NCBI RefSeq assembly: GCF_030269925.1
Contig: NC_085128.1
Coordinates: 312,501-376,500, forward strand
Direction: 5' to 3'
From: Bombyx mori
Lineage: Eukaryota; Arthropoda; Insecta; Lepidoptera; Bombycidae
Length of the DNA: 64,000 nt
The notes beneath the pieces are model-generated. The model had not been told where the DNA came from. It ran no database searches and saw only the letters and a program-made list of their open reading frames with translations. Position 1 is the stretch's first letter. Each line of letters begins with the position of its first letter. A program made the position numbers and the translations under genes. Positions 53,210 to 64,000 of the stretch are shown piece after piece.

Positions 53210-53600
53210 ACCTACGCTCTTATTGGTAGGTGAGCTCACAGTTTTCAACCTGAAAACGGTTGCTAACATCGGCCCCAGTTTTTACTGGTGGTAGGACCTC
53301 TTGTGAGTCCGCGCGGGCAGGTACCACCACCCTGCCTGTTTCTGCCGTGAAGCAGTAATGGGTTTCGGTTTGAAAGTTGGGGCAGCCGTTGTAACTATAC
53401 TGAGACCTTATAGCTCAAGGTGGGTGGCGCATTTACGTTGTGGATGTCTATGGGCTCCAGTAACCACTTAACACCCAGGTGGGCTGTGAGCTCGTCCACC
53501 CAACTAATCAATAAAAAAAAAGTACAGTGATTCACAGTCTACCGCCGGATCGGAATAGCGCCCTACTGTGAACAACCGGCGAGAACTGGTTTGTGTCTAT
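53210..53600 (-). mobile_element. Bm1 SINE split by a BMC1-type repeat
   Basis: Left piece 53210-53282 (GTAGGTGAGCTCACAG, TTGCTAACATCGGCCCC) and right piece 53522-53600 (CAGTCTACCGCCGGATCGG) are consecutive parts of a minus-strand Bm1. Confidence 0.7.
53283..53521 (+). repeat. BMC1-type repeat inside a Bm1
   Basis: Nearly complete from TTACTGGTGGTAGG to AATCAATAAAAAAAA. Confidence 0.88.
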
Positions 53601-53730
53601 GGGTCGACACAATTAAAACTACCTTTACGATTTAATCTACTAACACTGTTTATGTCTCTTGAAATACATATAATAAAGGAATCTGTTACCTGAGTTAATA
53701 GAGATCACGGCTTTAAGTTGACAACACATG

Positions 53731-53981
53731 TTTTTTTATTTTTTATTGCTTAGATGGGTGAACGAGCTGACAGCCCGCCTGGAGTTAAGTGGTTACTGGA
53801 GTCCATGGACATCTACAACGTAAATACGCCACCCACCCTGAGATATAAGTTCTAAGATCTCAGTATAGCTACAACGGCTGCCCTACCCTTCAAACCGAAA
53901 CGCATTACTGCTTCACGGCAGAAATAGGCCAGGCGGTGGTACCTACCCGCGCGGACTCATAAGAGGTCCTACCACCAGTCA
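53731..53981 (-). repeat. BMC1-type repeat with target duplication
   Basis: From poly(T) to AGAGGTCCTACCACCAGT. ACACATG precedes (53724-53730) and follows (53982-53988) it. Confidence 0.88.
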
Positions 53982-54120
53982 CACATGTCACTGCCGGTCT
54001 AAACATGGAGGCGAAGTCCCGCGGTTGTATCCTACAGAATTGTGATCTCTAACAAAGCATATCCTATCTTTAAAAAGGCACTGAAAAAGAAACCTTTTAA
54101 ACAGTTTAACAGCATTTAAA

Positions 54121-54480
54121 TTGTGTGAGGAAAATCACACGCGAAACACAAAGAAACGAGTAGTTTTTAAACTATTTTACGGCAATTGTTTTTGTAAAGT
54201 GCCTTTATCCGGGTACACCCGGGCGGGAATGTTACCGTTCTTCCGTTTACCCGGCTCCGTCGGGAAATTAATACCGGTGGTAGCCAACCGGAGTTCCCCT
54301 ATAGCACGTACGAGGAAGGGGTTACATAAAAGTTTGGACTTGGGTATTTAATTTATTGTGTATTTCTTGACGTAGGCAGTAATTTTTTAAAGATATTTTT
54401 TAATTAATAAATTTTTAAATATATCAAAACGGCTTAAGTTTTCAATTACAGGATTAATTCTGTTCAAAATGTATGTAGTA
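54121..54480. other. No gene seen
   Basis: A 76-codon open frame starts at 54121 but has no recognisable features. GGGTACACCCGGGCGGGAAT marks a GC-rich patch of unknown origin. Confidence 0.3.
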
Positions 54481-54499
54481 GATGAATAAAATACTATTA

Positions 54500-54590
54500 A
54501 TTAAACCACCTGGCTCAGTGGTGTGGATTGGGAGAGGCATATGTCCAGCAGTGGACGACTGTGGGCTGTTGATGAAGATGATGATGATGA
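54500..54590 (+). repeat. RTE-like LINE 3' tail
   Basis: GCATATGTCCAGCAGTGGAC, GACTGTGGGCTGTTGATG and a GATGATGATGATG end. Confidence 0.7.
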
Positions 54591-54870
54591 AACCACCTGG
54601 TATGAAGTGCTCACCGGAGCTCATAGACATCATCAACGTAAATGCCGCCGCCCACCTTGAAACTTCACTATTCTATATAGTGGTGGTATTTACTCGTGTG
54701 GGAGCATAAGACATTACGCAAATTATATTTTTTATGGGTTTGACTTTTATTACACAATGTTATTTCTTCACCGTGAAAGTCGTTAATAAGAATGTGTCAA
54801 ATACGTATCTCATTAGCTTGTGGGATTCGAATGCAGAGGGAGGTAGTCTTATAATTTTGCTACGACAAGT
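54591..54870 (-). mobile_element. tRNA-headed SINE, minus strand, decayed
   Basis: Body ACCACCTGGTATGAAGTGC to TACTCGTGTGGGAGC, linker ACGCAAATTATATTTTTTAT, then TTTCTTCACCGTGAAAGTCG and the B-box region GTGGGATTCGAATGC. Same family as 6081. Confidence 0.6.
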
Positions 54871-56117
54871 TTATAATGCTTCGAATGTTGCAAGGTTTAT
54901 GATATGAATAGCAAATTTCATGTCTCTGGCTCGTTAAAATGAAACTTACTTACTGGGAACTCGAGAGATGAATGATAATTTTGATAAACTCTAAAAATTA
55001 TGGTTATGTGGACTTTTTTGCGCAAAATTGAAAAGTGTAAAAAAAGGAGCGAGTAACAATCAAACGAAGTATGAAAAAAATCCTTATTAGTGACTTAGCT
55101 TAGCTGTGATAGATAGGGCTATTAGTGCCATTTATATCGCGCATCCTAAGAACAAGTTTGAAAAAATTAAAGGTGTAACTTTGGTACTAGGACAACATTA
55201 AAAAAAAATTTTTTTGGGTGTCAATAATTGATAAATTCTTGCGATTTCGTAACTTGAATACCTAATACCAATGGTCGAGCACAAGCTTTTATTCGCAAAG
55301 ACTCGAATTAAGAAAATAAGTAGCCCTTTTAGAATGTGTGCAGATTGTCAACAGAATCTGACGTTAGTTCAATTATTAACTGTTGATAGATTTAAGAAAG
55401 CTATATATCAAAATTCATGCTGTGAGATACTATAAAATAAAAGATGGCAACATAACATTTATGCGCGAAAGCTACTCCAAAAGATATTTTGTATTATATT
55501 AGTACCTTCATAGTTTGAATACGAAAATAATTATTTTTAATTATTTCCGGTATATTCCTATTAGACAGCATTATTCGTGTTGTAGCCTTTGTTAGGTACC
55601 CTACATTTTTTATTAACAGTTCACAGGGTTATGGCAAAAAGAGCTACCTTTCTTTGAATGTATAATCATTTAATACGAGTAACTTTCAAGCTCCATCATT
55701 AATGAATAAAACATGTCTTTTAGATTTAGTATATTGTGCCACGTTCAAACTATTTGCAGTTTCTCATTTACGAGGCATATTACATCAGGCATATTAAGGG
55801 TAATTGGTGTTATTTTATACGCCGCTAACAGAACGCTCCCCTCCTTAGAGCCGTCTCAATTGTCTAATAAAGTTATTTGTTAGCTGTTCGCAATTATAGA
55901 GATTTGAGATCAGAACTGATTTCTTCTTGCGAAATTTATCAATATTGAGAAATGTGAAATTTTATTTATTAAAAAATAAAAATAAAAAACTTGTTAATTC
56001 TTTCATCTTTGGAAAAGAAAAAGTGCTTATGAGACTACTAATACCTCATAAGAGATACCTCATAAGATATTGCTCCACATCATTTTTCGTATGTATATCA
56101 CTAATTGTAGGTCATCT
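54871..56117. other. No gene seen
   Basis: AT-rich, no recognised content. Confidence 0.35.
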
Positions 56118-56120
56118 AAT

Positions 56121-56367
56121 TTACTGGTGGTAGGACCTCTTGTGAGTCCGCACGGGTAGGTACCACCGCCCCGCCTATTTCTGCCGTGAAGCAGTAATGC
56201 GTTTCGGTTTGAAGGGTGGGGCAGCCGTTGTGACTATACTGAGACCTTAGAACTATATCTCAAGGTGGGTGGCGCATTTACGTTGTAGATGTCTATGGGC
56301 TCCAGTAACTACTTAACACCAGGTGGGCTGTGAGCTCGTCCACACATCTAAGCAATAAAAAAAAAAA
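56121..56367 (+). repeat. BMC1-type repeat
   Basis: Nearly complete, TTACTGGTGGTAGGACC to CATCTAAGCAATAAAAAAA. Confidence 0.9.
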
Positions 56368-57022
56368 GGTCACACGATTCAGCATCGATCATCAAACTCT
56401 TGACTTTGTCTGCTGGATCCAGTAAGAATTTTTATAAAGGTATTTTCGTCATCTGAATTTATTTATTTGAAAGACCTTAGCGCTTTTATTTACTTAAAAT
56501 CTCTATAAAAACCCGCAACGCCAAATCACTTCTGAAGAAAAATGCCTGACAATAAAAGCCTCCGCATCGGCGAGGCGGCCCGGTATAATATACCAATTTA
56601 GCCGTCACACCTCTATTGAATTGTGTTTGAGGGAGAATGGCTTTTCAATCTGTCGGACATCCATATAGATTATATGGCCATTCGTCTGAATGACCCGTCG
56701 CCGAACTTTTAGGATGATTCATAAAAAATGTTCAAATCGACTGTCAACCATAAACAGGTTGGTATTCGGAAATAATGAGATTTGATAGGCAGTTCAGGAT
56801 TGATAGCTGGAATGTGAGCTACCTGACCTCAGAAACAGAGCCAAATTTCTGGGCGATCTACGGATACATAGTGCGGGTGACGGGCCCATCGTGTTGTTGA
56901 TAGAGGAATTAAGGAATGCCAGTAGACTTGGCGCGACTCTGGCGTAGGGTTATGGTATCAATGCACATTATGCTCATCTCCATTCTATTTGTGGATAAAA
57001 AGAACGTGCATAAATATGAGCA
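56368..57022. other. No gene seen
   Basis: No recognised frames or repeats. Confidence 0.35.
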
Positions 57023-57024
57023 AT

Positions 57025-57145
57025 TTTTTTTTATTGCCCTTGTAGGCAGACGAGCATACGGCCCACCTGATGGTGAGTGGTTACCGTCGCCCATGGACTT
57101 CAGCAATGCCAGGGGCAGAGCCAAGCCTTTGCCAACCGATGGCTT
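57025..57145 (-). repeat. LINE 3' tail (3013-type family), minus strand
   Basis: TTTTTTATTGCCCTTGTAGG, CCCACCTGATGGTGAGTGG and CAATGCCAGGGGCAGAGCC. Confidence 0.85.
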
Positions 57146-57930
57146 ATGAAAATTACGGTGTTGTTCCCCCTATTCCGATGTCGACGAGAAACACATTAGT
57201 CGTCAGTGATTGCGAATACAGTATTTGAAACATCGGAAATAATAAAATAAACATAATAAACCCGAGATTATTCAGTAAAGATTTTTGTTTTGTTTTAATC
57301 AGCTATTCTAAATCCAGCAGTTAATTTTTTTTATCTTAAAAATTGGTTTTAATATTTAAGATAATTGATATTTAAGAAAAGATAAATTGGTAGTTCTGAA
57401 TTGTGTTTGTGTGGTTTGGATCAATACCACTGATATTAGTTTTAATAACGAATAGGGCCAATATATTAAAATATTAAGAGCGAGCAGCAGTGATATAACG
57501 AAAAGTAAAAGAAGTATAGCAAAAAACCGAGATTCGGTGAGAGAATCTCGGTACTCGATCTACTAGAATTTACTAGATCCACTATAGATTGATTAAGATG
57601 GACATGTCATTGGACATTGAGCATACACAGCCTATGAAATTGTTTTTCTCAAAACTATGGTTGAATGTTTAAAGATAGCTTACTATATAGAATAAAAAAC
57701 AAAAAGATCTCAGGTCGAAGACATTCTTGTATGTATACAAAACTCTAAAGGATAAAAGGAATAATAAGGGTTAAAGTATGGAATTGCCGTTCTATTGTAA
57801 TAGGTACTTCGAATTGACATAGAACCTTCATGGTTTGAGATTTTAGAGTAAAACTTTTTTCAAATGATAAGTACCTATGAGATTCTTCTTTTAAAAGATG
57901 TGCAACATTTGATTATCGACTTTCAGTAGT
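57146..57930. other. No gene seen
   Basis: AT-rich, no recognised content. Confidence 0.35.
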
Positions 57931-57957
57931 TCTTTTTTATTCAGCTTAGACAAGAAA

Positions 57958-58280
57958 GATGGATACTGCGAAAATTCGAGTGATTTTTTAATACGAATTC
58001 CGACGCGGAACTAACACTGCAGAAACAGCTCGCAATATCAATGTTACGTTTGAAGAGGAGACTGCTAATGAACGCACCGTGCGATTTTGGTTTAAACGCT
58101 TTCGTGATGGAAATTTTGATTTGAAGAATGAACCACGTGGAAGACGCCCCACACATGTGAATAAGAATGAATTGAAAGAGATGGTGGAAGCCGATCCGAG
58201 CTAAGCTACCCAGGAATTAGCGGCATGGATTAACGTTACCTTACCAACAATATTGACTCATTTGCGTCAAATCAATAACT
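57958..58280 (+). pseudogene. Mariner DD34D transposase, N-terminal part
   Basis: MDTAKIRVIF, then an in-frame stop, YEFRRGTNTAETARNINVTF, ANERTVRFWFKRFRDGNFDL and NEPRGRRPTH. Then LKEMVEADPS, another stop, and NVTLPTILTHLRQIN. This is the DNA-binding half of a DD34D mariner transposase. The catalytic half is absent. Confidence 0.8.
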
Positions 58281-58289
58281 ACTGTTCCA

Positions 58290-59600
58290 CTAACAAAAAC
58301 GAAAAAAAAGTATTCAAACTAATAATAATATAATAGTAACTGCTAATTTGATGAATTCACACGGGACGTATAGAGTGTGAAGATGTTCAGAAGAAATGAA
58401 AACAGTAGAATGTGCTAGGTCTAAGGATTTTGTAAAATCACGGAAATTTCTGAAAGAGTAAACATAAATCCCATACAAATGATTAAAACATGTAAACAGC
58501 GGGGGGTTACCGTGTGGAGGCTGAACTTTGTATCAACTGTACTTAACGTTATTATCTCGCGTTAAATAAGGTATTGTCTTTCATAACTTTCCGGCGCTCG
58601 CGGTGGCGGCACACAGTGTTCGGGACAACAGTAATATAAGTTTGAATAATTTCCATATTAATAAAAACCAATTGAACATTTTAACGTCAACTATTTATTA
58701 TTTATATTTTGAATGTATATTGGCAAACGATGTTGCCGCCACCCACGTCCCACCCCAATATTTAAAGCTCGAAGCTGCTCGTTATCTGATGGGTCTTTTA
58801 GTCGTTTTTACGATACTCGGTAGAGATGTGGTCGTGTTATTTTAACCCTTAGTATACAAACTTTAAATACTCAGTTGTTCGGCACGAGTCCATGGCACGT
58901 CCGTTCACCGATCACCAGAGTGACCAACTGAACGAATACCACAATGTTCATATCACTGAAAGCCTTGTTCATTCAGGACCACGAATACTGTGAAGCGTTC
59001 GCATCGGCCTTTTGCGGTAGAGGGTGGCGTGGTTGTGGCCATAAAATTATAGTTTTTCATAGACGGGTCTGACTACTTTTCATAACTAGACGGTATATTA
59101 TGCCGTAAGGAACTTACGATAAGATTTGCACCACTATGCATATTTGATCACAAGCCACTGTCGCTGCTACGTCGGCTGCACTGTGCACCGTAGCTTAACA
59201 CAGCTCTTTAAGTTTCCGTGGAATCCCAAGTTGCCAGCTAATTAGTTACGATATTATGCAGCGTATACGACCGTATTGTGTTCACTCCGATGAGGTTTTC
59301 ACGGGATCACACTGAAATTCCATTTCGAATTCATTTGTTCATTATGAATGTTGGATTTATTAGATTTATCTAAAAGTTAAAACATTTTTTAGGAAATTAG
59401 CTGACAATTATAAAATATAGCTTATGCCTACGACTTTGTCCGCGTGGAATAGTTCACAAATAATGCTTTATTTTAGAACAAATTTGGTCAGCATAAAAAA
59501 CGTTATAGTGGGCCAACCTTAACATATAGAGATATGCTGTCACGGGCTTTTTTTATCTTTTAAAGGCGAACAATTATGTCATACATTATTTTAGCGAAAC
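58290..59600. other. No gene seen
   Basis: An 80-codon frame at 58603 has no recognisable features. Nothing else. Confidence 0.35.
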
Positions 59601-59614
59601 TTTAATCGTTTCTG

Positions 59615-59843
59615 CAGCGCACGCGGTGGAAGCCCTCAAAAGGGAAAAAACCCCGATTTTGAAACATTCTTCATTTACTGGTGCTCCGCTTGTATTAATC
59701 TTAGGGTGATGTTATGTAACTTATAACCTTCCTCAATAAATTAGCTACCTAACACTGAAAGATTTTTTTAAATCGGACCAGTAGTTACTGAGATTAGCGC
59801 GCTCAAACAAACAAACTCTTCAGCTTTATAATATTAGTATAGA
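59615..59843 (-). mobile_element. Probable Helitron fragment
   Basis: Minus strand starts TCTATACTAATATTATAAAG, with AATCGGACCAGTAGTTACTG and GCGCTCAAACAAACAAACTC on the plus strand, typical of lepidopteran Helitrons. The 3' CTAG end is not seen. Confidence 0.5.
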
Positions 59844-60109
59844 CGAGCTGCAATTAGTGGTACTACAGTACTCCCGGTAAGTCAGCTGCGGCGGATCTGC
59901 TACGGATGTGGTGTTTACGTCTTGCTGCAGCATGAGCTCTGTTGATGGCCTCTCTTGAGCTCCAGGACTGCCAAAATCGCGGTCAACGTTGACGATGCGT
60001 TCTCATGGTGCAGCGTCACTCGGTCGTTGCTAAAGTGCCAAGATCTTACTGAGCGCATGTTTTACTAGACCGATGGTCTGAATACTGTTCATTGGGACTT
60101 GGATTTCTA

Positions 60110-60340
60110 TCTATACATATTATTATATATAATTACTTACTACTGCTACTGACTGACCGATACAACAACGTAGAGCTTAAGCCGCTGGGGCTACGAACTT
60201 GAAATTCTGAAAGTTGATGACCTTTATAAGCTCTCCGCTGAGGAAGGCCTTTTTGGAAAATGTATCCCTAAAACGGCATTGAACGGAAGAAGCATGAAAT
60301 TTTATACATACTCGTATATCTTCCATTTAGAAATAAATGT
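60110..60340 (+). repeat. Possible Helitron 5' fragment
   Basis: TACTACTGCTACTGACTGAC, GCCGCTGGGGCTACGAACTT and GAGGAAGGCCTTTTTGGAAA follow the general order of Helitron 5' regions. Confidence 0.35.
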
Positions 60341-62620
60341 ACACGTATTGGTTTATAGTTTTAAAACTGTACCACAGAGTTTTGGGATTATTTGGGAAAC
60401 TTTTTGTTGACGCTCCAGGATTAAGCTTTCAAACGCGGTGATTAGTATTTCTTATGCCGGGTGTACTGATTTTTTATTATTAAATGCAATCCCCTAAATT
60501 TTACTCAAGGGTAAGTATTTTTAGCCATACGCTCCAAAATACTAATCTTAATACTAGTCACTCATTATAACAAGATTCCTAAATAAGTCTGAATGCGGTG
60601 CACAAAACACGAACGAGCTTAGGATTCCATAAATGTTTGTGGCTTTGTGCTGCGGATGCATTATGTAGACATTTCACTGGGCACGTGTAGGCGCGCTCAA
60701 TTGATATTTCCCTTTCATAGTTTATCCTCGTGTGTATTTCAGTATTTTTGGAGTAATACAGTGTTAACTGCAGAGGTATCTACGAATAATTAGAATTTTA
60801 GAAAATTCTCTTTGTTTGTTTGGTTTTAGTGAATTGAAATTGTCAGATTCGCGTACCATTTTTTTTTTAACGGTTGAATACGCCCTGTGAAGTATTTTTA
60901 CGAGTGCTCACGGTTGAACTTCTTTTCTCAATCATTGGTTTGAAGTTCGCGAATAGCTTGCACCGCTATATGCCGTCAATGAGACAGTTGACACTTGGAC
61001 ATCGTGTCATGACCAGTAATCCAGTAAACACCAAATAACAGTTGAACTTTGGGATTTCAACATATTATTTGTTATAAGTATTGTAACGTATTTATTAAAA
61101 GCCAAAAGAAGTGAAGATGAAGATGAGGATGAAGATGAAGAGAAGATCTTTATCATCACCGTCTAACCCAACACTCTCAAACCTGCAGCTCATCACCCCT
61201 GCCTCAGTAGGCACGGAGCTTAAAAGCCCGGGCAGAGGGGAATCCCCGAGGCCCGTCCCCTACCCCTGTAAAGAGACGCGACGACCCGACGATTAAAATC
61301 CAAATTTCTACGATATAATACGCAATGATATCAAACCAAAACAAAACTCAACAACAATCATAATTTATATGAAATACTGACGCGAAAAATCACCATAATT
61401 TTTCAGTGAAAAGTTTCACCAAATCAACTGTTTATATATGCATATAAATCAGGGTTGCTCCGAGGGCGGGAGCTCAATACGTCGATGATAAGCGGACGTG
61501 AATAATCGGCCTGTAGTCGGGAACAATTGTGATTTGCATTTATAAATGATTCATGCGACGCGCCGTGTTGTAAGAGAAAACATTTCGGCTGATGGCTGTT
61601 GCCAGAATTTTGACGATTGCCAGCCCTGCGGACTTTGGCTGTGGACGCAGTAGTTATATCAGCGATTTTGTAGAGTCAGTTGATAGCTCATCGCTGCGCA
61701 CTAATCTACTAACTATGATATTTATAAATGCGTCTTCTGAGCATTTTGTATATATAGCAAACATATAATATACAAGAGTGGCAAAAATGAAAATCGGAAA
61801 GCTAAAGGTAGCCCCAGGAAAAGGAAACTACTCCCTGAAAATATTTTTTTTTTTAAATAAACTTCAGTGCTTGTTTATTCATAACTGTAGACGAGAGATT
61901 ACTTATTTCAAGAGTTTATAATGTGTGATGTGTCACTACTACCATTACATCGTAGTTAATTTGCTAAAATGCAAGAGGTACTCCCAAATAATGATTTAAT
62001 ATTTTGTTTCTTGTACCGGCGATTCCATTGTAGGGACACGTAGGCGTTTGCGCATGCAATTATTGCATTACGCTGCACCAGTTGCCCGGTGCCGGTCATT
62101 ATGTAAACACAGGTCTTGAGTTACAGTGTCAAATATTAAGCTCCAAAGTAAGCCTAGGAATGCATTACAAGCTGGATGGTTTCGCTATATAGATTGACTT
62201 TGCTGGTTCTAAAATAAATTGGTTCGGCTTCCGAAGGTAGTGCATAACATGCGTGCATACTGAATCAAAAAGACACTTCCACTCAAGGTCTTCACTAATT
62301 TGGGATGAAAGACCGCCTCCGCTTATCAGCCAGTTTCAGCCTGTGTCTAACATAAACATGAAATCGGACTCAATAAATAGACATTGTGTGTGCCAAACAA
62401 AATATTTTCGTATCGATATCTGTTGTATGAAGCATCTAAAATCACGCGTTCTACGAAGAGGACAATCGTAAATGATCTATAATAGACTATTTTATTCGAC
62501 AATTTCATTATTTTCATGTGTAATTGGACGTTGTTCGCATGTTATTTTAACTAAAAACGACGCGAAATATCCAATGATAACTATCAATTTATTGATACAA
62601 TATGCTTCCCGCGATAGCTC
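60341..62620. other. No gene seen
   Basis: Mostly AT-rich. A GAAGATGAAGATGAGGATG simple repeat at 61110-61140 leads into a GC-rich patch (to 61295) of unknown origin; a 61-codon frame across it looks like simple-sequence coding. Confidence 0.35.
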
Positions 62621-62634
62621 ATTCTCATTGCACT

Positions 62635-62790
62635 AGTAAGTGAAAGAGTTCACGGCCCTTCTGGTATTAAGTTGTTACCGGAGCTAACAGAGACATCGCA
62701 AGTGAATGCTGCGACTACCTTGAGATGTGAGGACAAACTCTCAATTGTATTGTATGACGGCTTTGTATGTCCTCACCCTTTAAAGTTTTT
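62635..62790 (-). repeat. Decayed BMC1-type repeat
   Basis: GAGTTCACGGCCCTTCTGG, GTTGTTACCGGAGC and CTACCTTGAGATGTGAGG. Confidence 0.55.
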
Positions 62791-62794
62791 GTTT

Positions 62795-62930
62795 TTTGTT
62801 GCTTTTGTATGCTGACGAGTATACGGCTCACCTGATGGTGAGTGGTTACTTTAAAATCGGAATTCATAATGGCTTCGCAGTGGAAATAGACCAGACGGTG
62901 GTACTTGTGCGTTCGGGTAAATGAGTAAAA
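62795..62930 (-). repeat. LINE tail joined to BMC1-type fragment
   Basis: GCTGACGAGTATACGGCTCA and CCTGATGGTGAGTGGTTAC are the 3013-type LINE tail; CAGTGGAAATAGACCAGACG and GTGGTACTTGTGCG are BMC1-like. Confidence 0.5.
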
Positions 62931-63411
62931 ACCAGCTAGCGATCGCAGTACGTTGGTATGATACTTGGACAATTCCGCTGCCCATTCTCCGGTGAATCCC
63001 TTGGTCCCCTTGTATGACACTTATGGATACAAATATGCTGTTGCTATTCTAGATCGATACAACAAAACCAATCATCTATGATATATCTTTCTTCAAACGA
63101 CGTAAGGAAGGAATAGGAATAGTTGAGAAGCGATCCTCAACGATGGTCAGTGGCTTACGGTTACTGCTTACCATTAAGTGAGCCGGAAGTTTGCTTACTT
63201 TTGATAGCTAAAATATATAAAGTTGAAATGTGTTCATATGTGCTAATAACATATTTAAAGAAACAAAGAAAATTCTTTTATGTCGCCAATAATATTATAC
63301 ATTGATGACCAGGAATATGTAGATCTATTTTGTTTCGCAACATTGCTTCAATGAAAAATTTTAGACACTGTAGTTTGAAATAGCTGAAATAAATCAAATG
63401 TATCTTTGTAA

Positions 63412-63535
63412 TTTTTTTTATTGCGTATTATAGATGGGTGGATGGTGGACGAGCTCACAGCCCACCTGATGTTAAGTGGTCTTATCTTAGTGGTCCGGAC
63501 GTCTTACCCTTTAGGCCACGACGACTTCATATACA
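63412..63535 (-). mobile_element. tRNA-headed SINE with deleted middle
   Basis: Tail part GGACGAGCTCACAGCCCACC, GATGTTAAGTGG (63448-63480), directly followed by the head GTCCGGACGTCTTACCC, TTTAGGCCACGACGACTTC (63495-63527). The body between them is missing. Confidence 0.65.
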
Positions 63536-63539
63536 TACA

Positions 63540-64000
63540 TACATTCTTATTTTTATCACACGTGCTACAGAATGAAATGTGAGGAATCCATTGCAGTTTC
63601 AGCTTCACCATTCTACGAAGAACACCAGGCTCAATTATCTTCGATGCCAACAGAAGTACTTAAAAAAAAATCTTATAACTCAATTAAAAGCTTAGTTAAA
63701 ATACAGAAAAAATATGATTTGGTATAAGAACAAATAATAGTTAGGAACGTTGTCGCCTTAAACACATTCCATCAGAAGCAGCTGTTTGCATGCCAAATTT
63801 AATTTCAAATACTTTTGCTCAGTGTTTAGACGAACAGTACGTGTGTAATGAATAAAACATTTTCCTGCTCATATGTCGCTTCTAGACTTTCATTTGGGGC
63901 CACAGAGATAGCTTAGATATGATCTTGTGATTTTTAAAAGTTTAGTTAATGTTACACGGCGCTTAAAAATACAGTATGCATGTTTATTATTATGATATTC
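63540..64000. other. No gene seen
   Basis: AT-rich, no recognised content. Confidence 0.35.

Noticed and set aside
54121..54351. 76-codon open frame in a GC-richer patch
   Set aside because: No recognisable motif and no neighbouring exons. Could be part of an unknown repeat.
58603..58845. 80-codon open frame
   Set aside because: No domain, signal peptide or splice context, and low-complexity Asn/Ile-rich composition typical of AT-rich DNA.
61111..61296. 61-codon frame starting MKMKMRMKMKRR
   Set aside because: The start is a GAAGATGA simple repeat and the rest has no recognised similarity.

Overview
The window is from a silkworm-type lepidopteran genome (Bombyx mori or a very close relative). 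It is AT-rich, has one gene split into many short exons, and carries dozens of copies of two retroposon families that I recognise as silkworm-typical: the BMC1/L1Bm-like repeat and the Bm1 SINE. It also holds mariners, Helitrons and several non-LTR retrotransposon remnants. There is no bacterial-style gene organisation, so operons, ribosome binding sites and CRISPR do not apply.

Only one convincing host gene is present: a plus-strand chemosensory ionotropic receptor of the IR75 type at 5282-20453. I assembled it by eye from 15 exons with AG/GT borders and matching phases. The exons total 1917 nt and give an uninterrupted 638-residue protein with a signal peptide, two lobes of a ligand-binding domain, three membrane segments, a pore loop with CQQ and a short basic tail. 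A poly(A) signal follows at 20533. The longest simple open frames in this stretch are misleading, because each covers one exon plus adjacent intron.

Layout. 1-3900: mobile-element debris, including a Bm1 SINE, a Bm1-like SINE and a minus-strand Jockey-like LINE broken by a second LINE fragment. 3900-5281: gene-free upstream flank. 5282-20453: the IR75-like gene; its introns hold SINEs, BMC1 copies, RTE-like fragments, two Helitrons and a 1.27-kb mariner. 20540-28020: gene-free, with LINE, RTE-like, BMC1 and inverted-repeat elements. 28021-33135: a Ty3/gypsy-type LTR retrotransposon with a CGCG target duplication and two 598-bp LTRs that look identical, but with protease and most of reverse transcriptase missing. 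33136-64000: no gene found, only scattered BMC1, Bm1, LINE tail, mariner and Helitron copies in AT-rich DNA.

The most interesting points are the complete IR75-like receptor, the LTR element with identical LTRs but gutted coding region (suggesting it moved with help from another element), a 326-bp retroposon with a perfect 12-bp target duplication inside an older repeat, and a Helitron with intact termini lying 14 bp from a mariner inside the receptor intron. All identifications come from reading the sequence and from remembered family features; no database search was possible.
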